NCBI GenBank assembly: GCA_963776935.1
Contig: CAVZOP010000005.1
Location: 62,001 to 126,000 of the forward strand
Direction of reading: 5' to 3'
Source of the DNA: JALOLG01 sp963776935
GTDB taxonomy: Bacteria; Actinomycetota; Acidimicrobiia; Acidimicrobiales; Ilumatobacteraceae
Length of the DNA stretch: 64,000 nt
In this document: positions 24,421 through 34,888 of the stretch, in pieces
Numbering within the stretch: position 1 is the first letter of the stretch
Layout of the letters: each line of letters opens with the position of its first letter
Position numbers and translations under genes: made by a program
The notes under the pieces: model-generated
What the model was told of the DNA's origin: nothing
Seen by the model: the letters and a program-made list of their open reading frames with translations, nothing else
Databases searched by the model: none

Positions 24421-26238
24421 TCAGTCGAGGTCGGCGTACATCGCCTCGATCTCGGCCGCGTAGCGGACGTTGACGCCGCGTCGCTTCAGCTTCGACGTCG
24501 GCGTCAGCACGTCGCTGTCGGGGAGCCATTCCTCGCCGAGCAGCACGAAGCGCTTGATCTGCTCGACCTGGGCGAACTGCAGGTTCATCTCGTCGACGCC
24601 GGCCTGCACCTCGGCGATCACGTCCGGGTCGGCCGCCAGCTCTCCGGGCGTCGCGCCCGGCTTGCCGTGGGCCGCCGCCCACACCGCGCACGACTCCGGA
24701 TCGAGCACGAGCAGCGCCGACACGAACTTGCGGTTGTCGCCGATCGCCGCCGCCTGACCGATGAGCGGGATCATCTTGAGTGATGCCTCGAGGTTGGCGG
24801 GGCTGATGTTCTTGCCGCCCGACGTGATGATCAACTCCTTCTTGCGGTCGACGATGCGGAGGTAGCCCTCGTCGTCGATCTCGCCGATGTCGCCGGTGTG
24901 CAACCACCCGTCGATCAACGTGTCGGCCGTCTTCTCGGGTTGCTCGTAGTAGCCCTGGAACACGTTGCCGCCCCGGCAGATGACCTCTCCGTCGTCAGCC
25001 GTCGTCACCTCACACCCTGGGATCGCCTGTCCGACCGAGCCCGGCTTGTTGCGTTCCGGCGACCACGTCATCGGCCCGCTCGACTCGCTCATGCCGTAGA
25101 TCTCAGACAACGGCACGCCGATCGCCTCGAACCACTCGAGGATCGTCGCCGGGATCGGGGCCGCACCCGTGATGGCCGTGACCACTTCGTCGAGGCCGAC
25201 CAGCGCCCGCACCTGGCTGAACGCCACAGCGTCGAGGAAGGCCCACGTGTCGAGCTGCTCCTGGGTGGCGGTGCCGGCGCGCACGGCGCGCTTGATCTCG
25301 ACCGCCGCGGCAACGCCGTCGTCGAACTGCTGCTTGCGTTCCGGATCGGCCGCGAGGGCGGCGTTGACGCCGCTGTAGATCTTCTCGTAGACGCGCGGCA
25401 CGCCGAAGACGATCTGCGGGCGCACCTCTTTCAAGTAGGTCGTGAGCTGACCGGCATCCGGGCAGCAGTACACGCTGAATCCGACGATGAGCGGCTGGTA
25501 GTGGCTCGTCATCCGCTCGGCGATGTGCGCCATCGGCAGATACGACACGACCCGCATCCCGGCGTAGTCGTCGAAGGGGAGGCACTCGCGGAGCTGCTCG
25601 ACCGTGTAGACGACGTTGTACTGGCTGATCATCACGCCCTTCGGCGGTCCCGTGGTGCCGCTCGTGTAGATCAGCGTGGCGACGTCGGCCGGTTCGGTCG
25701 CGGCGGCGAGCGCGGCGAGGTCGGCGGTGCCCCGCGACTCGAGCTCGGATGCGGGCGCGGCGCCGTCCGGAAGGTCGCCGTCCGCGTCGATGACGTAGAC
25801 CCGGCGCAGCCGCGGCAACTCGCCGCGAACCTCCAGAATTCGGGCGAGAAAGCGAGCGTCCTCGACGATCGCCACCTCGGCACCGGCGTGGCCGGCGAGG
25901 TACTGGACCTCCTCGGGCGACGACGAGTTGTAGATGCTCACCGGCGTTGCCCGCAGGAACTGCGCGGCCAGGTCGTACATGTGGAACTCGGGCCGGTTGC
26001 GCATCATGAGGAGGACACGGTCGCCGGTCGTCACACCGTCGGCTTGGAGCCCGGCCGCGATCCGGGACACGGCCGCTTCGACGTCGCCGACGCTGCACGC
26101 GTTCCAGCCGCCCCCATCGGCCATCGAGTGCAACAACGGCACGGACGGATCAGCCGCCACCAGGTCGAGAAACTGGCGGGGCACGGTGCTGCCGACGACG
26201 CGCGCGTCGATCTCGGCGATGGATGAACGGGCGGTCAT
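24421..26238 (-). CDS. Long-chain acyl-CoA ligase, FadD15-like
   Basis: A 605-residue AMP-forming ligase. The P-loop is YTSGTTGPPKGVMIS, followed by SYLPMAHIAERM, then YGMSESSG, HTGDIGEIDDEGYLRIVDRKKELI with the hinge, and GGKNISPANLE. This set is typical of the bacterial FadD15/long-chain group, which activates fatty acids to acyl-CoA at the inner membrane face. Start at 26238 (MTARSSIAEID); the frame is open further upstream but in the divergent intergenic region. It diverges from a thiolase gene, and the two would supply acyl-CoA and the last step of beta-oxidation. Confidence 0.88.
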   Translation of the reverse strand: MTARSSIAEIDARVVGSTVPRQFLDLVAADPSVPLLHSMADGGGWNACSVGDVEAAVSRIAAGLQADGVTTGDRVLLMMRNRPEFHMYDLAAQFLRATPVSIYNSSSPEEVQYLAGHAGAEVAIVEDARFLARILEVRGELPRLRRVYVIDADGDLPDGAAPASELESRGTADLAALAAATEPADVATLIYTSGTTGPPKGVMISQYNVVYTVEQLRECLPFDDYAGMRVVSYLPMAHIAERMTSHYQPLIVGFSVYCCPDAGQLTTYLKEVRPQIVFGVPRVYEKIYSGVNAALAADPERKQQFDDGVAAAVEIKRAVRAGTATQEQLDTWAFLDAVAFSQVRALVGLDEVVTAITGAAPIPATILEWFEAIGVPLSEIYGMSESSGPMTWSPERNKPGSVGQAIPGCEVTTADDGEVICRGGNVFQGYYEQPEKTADTLIDGWLHTGDIGEIDDEGYLRIVDRKKELIITSGGKNISPANLEASLKMIPLIGQAAAIGDNRKFVSALLVLDPESCAVWAAAHGKPGATPGELAADPDVIAEVQAGVDEMNLQFAQVEQIKRFVLLGEEWLPDSDVLTPTSKLKRRGVNVRYAAEIEAMYADLD

Positions 26239-26394
26239 CCATCCATTGTTCCACCTTGCCGGGAACGACGTTCCATCTTGGTTCCACGCGTCGTGCGAAA
26301 GCTGGCCCTCCGGTTTGGGTTCGAGCCGAGCCGCAATGCAGACTCGATCCACCACACGCGGGTGCGTGCGGCCCGAGCCATCGAGGGAGTCGAC

Positions 26395-27564
26395 ATGACG
26401 AACGCAGTGATCGTGGACGCGATCAGGACGCCGCTCGGCCGACGGAATGGGAAGTTGAAGGAGTGGCACCCCGTCGACCTCGCCGCCGAGACGCTGAACG
26501 CCCTCGTCGAGCGCACCGGTCTCGACCCGGCACTCGTCGACGACGTCGTGATGGGGTGTGTGATGCAGGTGGGCGAGCAGGCCGCCAACGTCGCTCGCAA
26601 CGCGGTGCTCGCCGCCGGGTGGCCCGAGCACGTGCCCGGCACCACGGTCGACCGGCAATGCGGGTCGAGTCAGCAGGCGGCGCACTTCGCTGCCCAGGGC
26701 GTGATCGCCGGGGCGTACGACGTCGTCGTGGCGGCCGGCGTCGAGGTGATGACGAGGGTGCCGATGGGCTCGTCGTTCGCCGACGGCAAGTTCGGGTTCC
26801 CGTTCGGGCCGGCGATCGGGCGGCGGTACGCGGAGCAGGGTGGGTTGGTGCCGCAGGGCATCTCCGCCGAACTGATCGCCGACAAGTGGGGAATCAGCCG
26901 CGACGACATGGATGCGTTCGGCGCGCAGAGCCAGCAGCGTGCGGCACGGGCGACCACCGAGGGACGTTTCGAGCGCGAGATCCTCGCCGTGCGTGGCGCC
27001 GACGGGAGCACCGTCACGGTCGACGAAGGGTTGAGGGAGACGACGGTCGAGTCACTCGCCAAGCTCAAGCCGTCGTTCCGGTCGGAGGAGGAGGGCGGCC
27101 GGGTCACGGCCGGCAACTCGTCGCAGATCACCGACGGCGCGTCCGCACTGCTGATCATGAGTGAAGAACGCGCCGCGGCGCTCGGGATGACGCCGCGTGC
27201 CCGCTTCGTCGAGTTCGCCCTTGCGGGTGCCGACCCGCGGCTGATGCTGACGGCGCCGATCCCCGCCACGCACAAGGTGCTCGAACGGGCCGGGATGACG
27301 ATGGACGACATCGACCTGGTCGAGATCAACGAGGCGTTCGCGTCGGTCGTGCTGGCGTGGGAGAAGGAGTTCCACCCCGACATGGAGCGGGTCAACGTCA
27401 ACGGCGGGGCGATCGCCATCGGGCATCCGCTCGGCTGCTCGGGCGCCCGGTTGATGACGACGTTGCTCAACGAGCTCGAGCGCTCGGGCGGCCGCTACGG
27501 CCTGCAGACGATGTGCGAGGGCGGCGGGATGGCGAACGCGACCATCCTCGAACGCCTGGGCTGA
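26395..27564 (+). CDS. Thiolase (acetyl-CoA acyltransferase)
   Basis: A 389-residue condensing/cleaving thiolase. The nucleophilic cysteine is in TVDRQCGSSQQA, the NEAFA motif supplies an oxyanion histidine partner region, and GGAIAIGHPLGCSGAR with MCEGGG provides the second histidine and cysteine. The start at 26395 has GAGGGAG six bases upstream. It likely cleaves 3-ketoacyl-CoA in fatty-acid or steroid side-chain degradation; the degradative FadA-type reading is suggested by its divergent acyl-CoA ligase neighbour. The region just after its stop carries three imperfect GGCTGAAA-type repeats. Confidence 0.88.
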   Translation: MTNAVIVDAIRTPLGRRNGKLKEWHPVDLAAETLNALVERTGLDPALVDDVVMGCVMQVGEQAANVARNAVLAAGWPEHVPGTTVDRQCGSSQQAAHFAAQGVIAGAYDVVVAAGVEVMTRVPMGSSFADGKFGFPFGPAIGRRYAEQGGLVPQGISAELIADKWGISRDDMDAFGAQSQQRAARATTEGRFEREILAVRGADGSTVTVDEGLRETTVESLAKLKPSFRSEEEGGRVTAGNSSQITDGASALLIMSEERAAALGMTPRARFVEFALAGADPRLMLTAPIPATHKVLERAGMTMDDIDLVEINEAFASVVLAWEKEFHPDMERVNVNGGAIAIGHPLGCSGARLMTTLLNELERSGGRYGLQTMCEGGGMANATILERLG

Positions 27565-27591
27565 AAACGACCGGCTGAAACGACTGGCTGA
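27559..27591 (+). repeat. Three imperfect tandem copies around the thiolase stop
   Basis: GGCTGAAAACGACC, GGCTGAAACGACT and GGCTGAG follow one another from 27559. The first contains the thiolase TGA. This resembles the duplication over the MarR stop and suggests slippage just at the gene end. Confidence 0.75.
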
Positions 27592-27655
27592 GCGTCCGCC
27601 GCGCCCGGAATTGACCCGGCCACGCACTGTGGATATCCGTCGCTAGGTTGGGGAC

Positions 27656-27781
27656 GTGGAGCTGTCGACAGTCCTGTGGACGCTCGCCGGGTTGTTGATA
27701 GGCGTGGTGCTCTGGAAGGTCGGGATCGGCATGTTGCCGCGCCCTCAGCCGGCCGCTGCCGCCGCCGCCACCCGCCGGTGA
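27656..27781 (+). CDS. Single-pass membrane micropeptide (41 aa)
   Basis: A GTG start gives MELSTVLWTLAGLLIGVV as the N-terminus, a transmembrane helix followed by LWKVGIGMLPRPQPAA and a run of six alanines before TRR and the stop. No family is recognised. It is one base ahead of a second very small gene in the same direction. The frame is short, so the call rests on its hydrophobic pattern, the start spacing and the tight coupling to the next open frame. Confidence 0.45.
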   Translation: MELSTVLWTLAGLLIGVVLWKVGIGMLPRPQPAAAAAATRR

Positions 27782-27782
27782 G

Positions 27783-27920
27783 ATGCGTCGCGTGAACGTG
27801 AGGTATCGGTGTGGTGTCTGCGGGGTGGAGCTGAGGTTGACGATGGCCCCGGACGAGGATCCACCACCTCCGAGGCACTGCCTCGAGGACATGGACGTCG
27901 TCGCCCCGCTCTACGAGTGA
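27783..27920 (+). CDS. Tiny cysteine-containing protein (45 aa)
   Basis: The ATG at 27783 directly follows the preceding micro-gene's stop. The product contains YRCGVCGVELRL, a CxxC knuckle, and a further cysteine in PRHCLEDMD, a composition like half a zinc ribbon. It ends in APLYE. Small zinc-ribbon proteins of this kind are seen in actinobacteria but without known function. Evidence is limited to the motif and the gene spacing. Confidence 0.45.
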   Translation: MRRVNVRYRCGVCGVELRLTMAPDEDPPPPRHCLEDMDVVAPLYE

Positions 27921-27965
27921 GCGTCCGAGCGGCCCACGACGGCGGCCGCACCGCTCTCCACAACC

Positions 27966-27974
27966 TGTGGATAA
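27966..27974 (-). other. Isolated DnaA-box match
   Basis: TGTGGATAA is the exact complement of the TTATCCACA DnaA box, and CCACAACCTGTGG next to it is palindromic. A near match, TGTGGATAT, lies at about 27630. Two sites and no AT-rich segment are too few for an origin. They could serve DnaA titration or be chance; the neighbourhood cluster is often near oriC in actinobacteria. Confidence 0.3.
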
Positions 27975-28060
27975 CTCTGTGTGAGAATGACAGAGATGTG
28001 ATTCACGTCATGTGGAAAGGTGGCCCGGCGTCCACAGCCGGAACATCCGTCAGCGCCACG

Positions 28061-28101
28061 TCCAGGACACCCGGCATCGCTGTAGCCGGAAGGCCCGTCA
28101 T
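28061..28101. repeat. 41-bp direct repeat, left copy, flanking the IS30-type remnant
   Basis: The sequence from TCCAGGACACCCGGCATCGC through CTGTAGCCGGAAG and GCCCGTCAT is repeated at 28606-28646 in the same orientation with a single mismatch. Inside it CCGGC and GCCGG form a short stem around a 9-nt loop. A weaker third piece (CCACAGCCGGAACATCCGTC) occurs just upstream from 28032. Confidence 0.8.
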
Positions 28102-28605
28102 GCCGGACGTTGCGAGATCATCACCATGTTGCGGATCTGACCCTGGCCGGTTCCGCCCTTCGTATCGCCTTGGCGAGGCGCATCGCCCGACCGCTTCGCA
28201 AGCACGAATGCAGTTCCTTCCTGAGCGCTCCTCGGCTCTGGACGAACAACGACTGATAGATCGTCTCGTGGGACACCGCATCTCCGGGTCGTTCGGATAC
28301 TGCTCAGCCAACCACCCTGAGATCTGCTCAGGGGACCGCAGGTCCTCGAGCTTGTGCTCCACGACGTTGCGCAGCCGCCGGCACTGAGCGAGCTTGGCTC
28401 GTTTGGGTCGCAGGGCCCGGCGTTGTGCTGCACGATCGGCCAGCAACGCCCGATACGAGACCGGCCGCCGTTGACGTTCACCTCTCGACAGATCGTCGAC
28501 GGCGATCGACCCATCCCTCGAGCGATCAGCGAGCCGAGCAACAGCGGCCAGCCCCCGAGAGATCTCCTCCCGCTCCGCCAACGACAACCGAAGCTCACCG
28601 CCAGT
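28102..28605 (-). mobile_element. Decayed IS30-family transposase remnant
   Basis: Reading leftward from about 28600 the fragments GELRLSLAEREEISRGLAA, then MGRSPSTICREVNVNGGR in a second frame, and YRALLADRAAQRRALRPKRAKLAQ with SPEQISGWLAEQYPNDPEM in the first, together reproduce the N-terminal two-thirds of an IS30 transposase: an HTH followed by the start of the catalytic domain. At least two frameshifts split it and the DDE catalytic residues and C-terminus are missing. The remnant lies between 41-bp direct repeats, so it is immobile debris. It abuts the CrgA gene. Confidence 0.8.
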
Positions 28606-28646
28606 TCCAGGACACCCGGCATCGCTGTAGCCGGAACGCCCGTCAT
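28606..28646. repeat. 41-bp direct repeat, right copy, overlapping the CrgA stop
   Basis: Same sequence as the copy at 28061-28101 except one base. The TGA stop of crgA (28645-28643) lies inside the repeat, so the element has inserted exactly at, or has supplied, the end of that gene. Confidence 0.8.
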
Positions 28647-28951
28647 CGCCACTTGGTGGCGGTGTAGAGCCCGCCGAGAATGCATCCGAGCCCGATCAGC
28701 GTCAGCCAGTTGTTGCCCGAGAACGCCAAGTTGCGGGCCATGATGATGACCGCTCCGAGGATCAGCAGGGCGAGCATCAGCACCGGCACCCACGGCTTGC
28801 TCATGCGCATCTCGCGGGGGACGGGCGGCGTGTAGCGGGCGGACGAATGAACTCCCGACTTGCTCTCGTCGGGGTTCACCAACGGACGCTCACCTGGCCG
28901 CGTGGTCTTGGGGGTCGTCCGTCCACCGGTCTTGCGTTTCGGGGGTGCCAC
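28643..28951 (-). CDS. crgA: Cell-division protein CrgA
   Basis: A 102-residue protein with a basic proline-rich cytoplasmic N-terminus (APPKRKTGGRTTPK) and two transmembrane helices: KPWVPVLMLALLILGAVIIMA and LTLIGLGCILGGLYTATKWR, the last matching the conserved CrgA ending. CrgA is an actinobacterial septum protein that interacts with FtsZ, FtsQ, FtsI and cell-wall synthases. Position next to an amidotransferase gene and the pknB-pbpA-rodA-pstP cluster is the conserved actinobacterial order. GTG start at 28951. The stop codon lies in a mobile-element repeat, with the C-terminus still intact. Confidence 0.85.
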   Translation of the reverse strand: MAPPKRKTGGRTTPKTTRPGERPLVNPDESKSGVHSSARYTPPVPREMRMSKPWVPVLMLALLILGAVIIMARNLAFSGNNWLTLIGLGCILGGLYTATKWR

Positions 28952-29074
28952 GGCACTGAAGTCTAGGTCGTCGCCAACCGCGCGCCATCGGAGGTCGTCC
29001 GAGTCTGCCGAGCGACGGTCGACGGGCCGGCAACCCGTTCGACACCGGTGGCGCTCGGCGGGCAGTCTGTCGGA

Positions 29075-29653
29075 GTGCCGCGCATCCTGGTGATCGACAG
29101 CTACGACAGCTTCGTCTACAACCTCGTGCAGTACCTCGGCGAGCTCGGGGCCGAGCCGGTGGTCCATCGCAATGACGCGATCACGGTCGCCGAGGCCGTC
29201 GACCTCGGACCCGATGGAGTGTTGCTCTCGCCGGGCCCCGGCCGTCCGGAGGACGCCGGCATCCTCTGCGACGTGATCCCGGCCATGGCGGCCGCCGGCG
29301 TGCCCGTGCTCGGGGTGTGCCTCGGCCTTCAGGCGATCGGTCACGCGTACGGCGCGGCGATCGTCCGAGCGCCGGAGTTGATGCACGGCAAGACCTCGCC
29401 CATCGAGCACTCCGGCGAAGGAGTGTTCGCCGGGTTGCCGTCGCCGCTGACGGCCACCCGCTACCACTCACTGGTCATCGACCCGGCGACGGTGCCCGAC
29501 TGCCTCGAGGTCACGGCGCACACGTCGGACGGCACCGTCATGGGCCTGCGCCACCGTGAACATCTGGTCGAGGGTGTGCAGTTCCACCCCGAGAGCATCC
29601 TGACCGCGTCCGGCCACGACCTGCTGCGCAACTTCCTCGCCCGCGCAGCCTGA
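29075..29653 (+). CDS. Glutamine amidotransferase, PabA/TrpG type
   Basis: This 192-residue class I amidotransferase has the catalytic triad: cysteine in GVCLGLQAIGHAYG (around residue 79), histidine and glutamate in VEGVQFHPESIL. The N-terminus RILVIDSYDSFVYNLVQYLGELG and LSPGPGRPEDAG match anthranilate/aminodeoxychorismate synthase subunit II. In actinobacteria a gene annotated trpG or pabA sits at this place beside pknB; it releases ammonia from glutamine for tryptophan or folate synthesis. GTG start at 29075. It ends directly in palindrome copy 3. Confidence 0.88.
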   Translation: MPRILVIDSYDSFVYNLVQYLGELGAEPVVHRNDAITVAEAVDLGPDGVLLSPGPGRPEDAGILCDVIPAMAAAGVPVLGVCLGLQAIGHAYGAAIVRAPELMHGKTSPIEHSGEGVFAGLPSPLTATRYHSLVIDPATVPDCLEVTAHTSDGTVMGLRHREHLVEGVQFHPESILTASGHDLLRNFLARAA

Positions 29654-29699
29654 TCTCGTGAAGTTTCGGCGCCCTCAGGACGCCGAAACTTCACGAGAT
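29653..29699. repeat. Dispersed palindrome, copy 3 (perfect)
   Basis: The arms ATCTCGTGAAGTTTCGGCG (29653-29671) and CGCCGAAACTTCACGAGAT (29681-29699) pair perfectly over 19 bp, spacer CCCTCAGGA. It begins on the last base of the amidotransferase stop and ends five bases before the pknB stop, filling the convergent gap between the two genes. Confidence 0.9.
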
Positions 29700-29703
29700 G
29701 GGA

Positions 29704-31784
<2,081 letters not shown>

Positions 31785-31788
<4 letters not shown>

Positions 31789-33470
31789 TGGTTATGCCTC
31801 CCCCACCTCATCCTGGTGGAGGATGTCGAGCGAGGAACGTTGTCCGAGGTTATCGACCTCGATCCAAGGTTGATGGTCACCGCGTCGGCCCTCATCAGCC
31901 CGCTCCGTCGGCAGGCAGCGGACGGTCGCAGTCCGGCGTCGAGCGGCATGCGGTCGGTCGGTTCGGTGGTCGGGGGCAGCAGCGCTGCGGCGTCGGCGGC
32001 GAAGACCGCATCGAGCATGGCCTTGGCGATCGGCCCCGCCACCCGCCCGCCGGTGCCGGCCGAGATCTCCTCGTCGGTGCCCTTCAACATCACGACGACG
32101 GCGTACTTCGGCGCGTCGGCGGGCGCGAACGCCGTGATCCACAGGTGTGAGGCCTCCGGTTCGCCGGCGGCGTTGAGCTGGGCGGTCCCGGTCTTGGCGG
32201 CGACGGGGATGCCGCCCTCGAGTGCGATGCAGCAGCTCGCCGTGCCACGCAGGGCGACCCCGACCATGAGGTCGGTCATGATGGCCGCGGTCGCCGGCGT
32301 GATCGGCGTCTTCCACGCCTCCGGCTGCGTGCGCTTGAGGACCCGACCCTGGTGGTCGAGCTCGGCGTCGACCACGTATGGCTTCATCATCACGCCACCG
32401 TTGGCGACCGCGGCTGCGGCCATCGCCATGTGGATCGGGACGAGCTGATCCTCGTTCTGGCCGAACCCACGGATGGCGAGGAGCGGCAGGTTCTCGGCGA
32501 GGTTCGACGTGTCGCCGATCGTGCTCGCCACCGGGCGGGGGAGGTCGATCGGGATCGGCTCACCGAATCCCCACCGCCCGGTTCCGGCGACGAATCGTTC
32601 CGGGCCGAGATCGACGGCGATGCGTGCGAACGGCGTGTTGCAGCTCCTCGCGAACACCGTGGCGAGGTCGCCACCGCAGGTCGATCCGCCGTAGTTCTCG
32701 ACCGGGTCGGTCGTCTGCGGCGGGACGTACTGGTTCTCGTCGGGGAAGAAGCTCTCGAGGTTGACCACACCGTCGTCGAGGGCGACGCTCGTGGTGAACA
32801 CCTTGAACACCGAGCCTGGCATGTAGCGCTGCTGGTAGGCGTTGGCGAGCAGTGGATCGCGGGGATCAGCCTGGAGCTCGGTGAGCGCGGCGAAGGCGGC
32901 GTCGTAGTCGGGGTTGGCGATCAGGTTGGGGTCGTAGCTGGGGTAGCTCCACATCGCCCTCACCGCGCCCGTGGCCGTCTCGAGCACGACGATCGATCCC
33001 TCCCGCGGTCCCAGCAGGAACTTGGCGGTCTGCTGGAGATCGTGACGCAGCGTCAGCTTGATCGAACCCGACGTGTCGGCATCCCCACCGAACAGTGCCG
33101 GGATGGCGCGCAGCTGTTGCTCGGCGGTCGAGCCGGTGAGGATCTCGGTGCGTGTGCGCTCGACCTGGGTGGAGCCGAGGGCGAACGTGTGGTACCCGGT
33201 CACGTTGGCGAACAGGTCGCCGGTGGGGTATCGCCGCGTGAACTTCACGTCGCTGTCGCCCTCGGCCGGCACCGATTGGGCGACGATCACGCCGTCGGCG
33301 GTGACGATCGGGCCGCGCGGCTTGTCGAAGTCGCGGATGAGCTTGCGGGTGTTGTCGGGTTGCGACTCGAGTTGCTCCTCGCGATTGACCTGCCAGTAGT
33401 TGAGTGCCGCGAACAGCGCGACGTAGCAGGCGATGAGCGCCACCGCGAGCTGCCGGATCTTGCGGTTCAC
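31785..33470 (-). CDS. pbpA: Penicillin-binding protein PbpA (class B transpeptidase)
   Basis: A 561-residue class B PBP with a short cytoplasmic N-terminus and one transmembrane helix (LAVALIACYVALFAALNYWQV). Active-site motifs are SVFK (in PGSVFKVFTTSVAL, near residue 217), SCN (in FARSCNTPFARIA) and KTG (in VAAKTGTAQLN, near 425). It cross-links peptidoglycan outside the membrane. In mycobacteria PbpA is needed for septum formation and is phosphorylated by PknB. Its start overlaps the rodA stop (GTGA) and its end overlaps the pknB start. The C-terminal 50 residues after PTTEPTDRMP look non-conserved. Confidence 0.93.
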
Positions 33471-34888
33471 GATGCGCCCATCTCGCTCGGCATCTCGATG
33501 GCGGGGCCGTAGCGCCGCTCGTGGCGCCGCAGCCGCCACGCCGCCCAACGTTCCCGTGGCGTCGGGTCGTCGGGTAGCTCACCGAGTCGGCGCGCACCGG
33601 CGTCGCTGAGGCGCAGCAGCAACGCCAGCAGGATGTAGTTCGACAGCAGCGACGAGCCGCCGTAGCTGACGAACGGCAGCGTGATCCCGGTGAGGGGTAC
33701 GACCTTGATGACGCCGCCCATGATGATGAACGCCTGGACGCCGACGATCGTGGTGAGACCGACGGCGAGCAACTTCTCGAACGTGCGGTCTGTTCGCAGC
33801 GCGATGCGAAGGCCGGCACCGATGATCAGCAGGTACGACATCAGGATCGCGGTGGCGCCGATCAGTCCGAGCTCCTCGCCGATGGCGGCGAAGATGAAGT
33901 CGTTCTGCGCCTCGGGGACCTTGTCGGGGCTGCCGCGCCCGAGCCCGGTGCCGACCACGCCGCCGTCGGCGATGCCGTACAGCGCCTGGACGATCTGATA
34001 CCCCTTGTCGAGCGACCGCGACCACGGGTCGATCCAGATGTCCACCCTGGTCTGTACGTGCGCGAACGTCCGCCACGCGGCGAACGCGGCGCCGCCGAAC
34101 AACACCGCGCCGAGCACGAGGTACGACGCCCGTTCGGTGGCGACCCACATCATCACGACGAACAGGGTGAAGAACAGCAACGACGAGCCGAGGTCCTTCT
34201 GACCGACCATGACGACGACCGAGAACGCCCAGGCGACGAGGATGGGCAGGATGTGGCGCGGTTCGGGCAGCCGGATCGGGCCGATCTTCCATGTGCCGGC
34301 GGCGATCAGCTCGCGCCGCTCGGCGAGGTACCCGGCGAAGAAGATCGCGAACGACAGCTTGGCGAACTCACCGGGCTGGAAGTTGATCGGTCCGAGGTTG
34401 ACCCAGATCTTGGCGCCGCCGACCGCGTAACCGAGGCCGGGGACCATGGGCATGAGGAGGAGCACGGCGCCGCCGGCGAACAGCGTCCACTTGTAACGCG
34501 CCAGGTCCGTGGCCCGCTGCACGAACAGCAGCGTGGCGATGAAGGCGCCGATCGCGATCAGGCTCCACGTGGTCTGCAGGCTGGCGAGGCGTTGGTCGAG
34601 GCGGGTGATCATCACGTAGCCGACGCCGTGCAGGAGGGCGACAAGTGGCAGCAGCGTGCCGTCGGCGCCGCGGGCGAGGAGACGCACCGCGATGTGGGCG
34701 GCGCCGACGAGCCCGAGGATGATCGCGAGGAACGGCACGACCCGTGCGGGGATGACGGCGTTGGCGCCGAGCGAGGCGATCACGTAGGCGGCACACGTGA
34801 TCAAGCCCGCCATCACCACCAGCGTGAGCTCGGTGGTGCGGCGGCTCCTGACGAGCCGGGAGGTGCCGGCGAATGAGGTCGCGGCCAT
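33467..34888 (-). CDS. rodA: RodA/FtsW-type peptidoglycan polymerase
   Basis: A 473-residue multi-pass SEDS protein. Features are about ten hydrophobic segments, the block VGGAKIWVNLGPINFQPGEFAKLSFAIFFAGYL, the extracellular loop with WIDPWSRSLDKGYQIVQALYGIADGGVVGTGLGRG, and FIFAAIGEELGL and LPFVSYGGSSLLSNY near the end. SEDS proteins polymerise glycan strands from lipid II together with a class B PBP, here PbpA encoded directly downstream. Starts at ATG 34888, overlapping the pstP stop by one base (TGATG). Confidence 0.94.
   Translation of the reverse strand: MAATSFAGTSRLVRSRRTTELTLVVMAGLITCAAYVIASLGANAVIPARVVPFLAIILGLVGAAHIAVRLLARGADGTLLPLVALLHGVGYVMITRLDQRLASLQTTWSLIAIGAFIATLLFVQRATDLARYKWTLFAGGAVLLLMPMVPGLGYAVGGAKIWVNLGPINFQPGEFAKLSFAIFFAGYLAERRELIAAGTWKIGPIRLPEPRHILPILVAWAFSVVVMVGQKDLGSSLLFFTLFVVMMWVATERASYLVLGAVLFGGAAFAAWRTFAHVQTRVDIWIDPWSRSLDKGYQIVQALYGIADGGVVGTGLGRGSPDKVPEAQNDFIFAAIGEELGLIGATAILMSYLLIIGAGLRIALRTDRTFEKLLAVGLTTIVGVQAFIIMGGVIKVVPLTGITLPFVSYGGSSLLSNYILLALLLRLSDAGARRLGELPDDPTPRERWAAWRLRRHERRYGPAIEMPSEMGAS

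Noticed and set aside
22754..24907. 717-codon minus-strand frame over the aminotransferase and MarR genes
   Set aside because: It has no recognisable domains and runs antisense to two genes with full motif sets.
27620..27990. Chromosome replication origin
   Set aside because: Only one exact and one near DnaA box, no AT-rich unwinding region and no dnaA or dnaN nearby.
29653..29699. Rho-independent terminator after the amidotransferase gene
   Set aside because: The stem is strong and well placed, but no T run follows on either strand and related copies lie upstream of genes. Kept only as a palindromic repeat.
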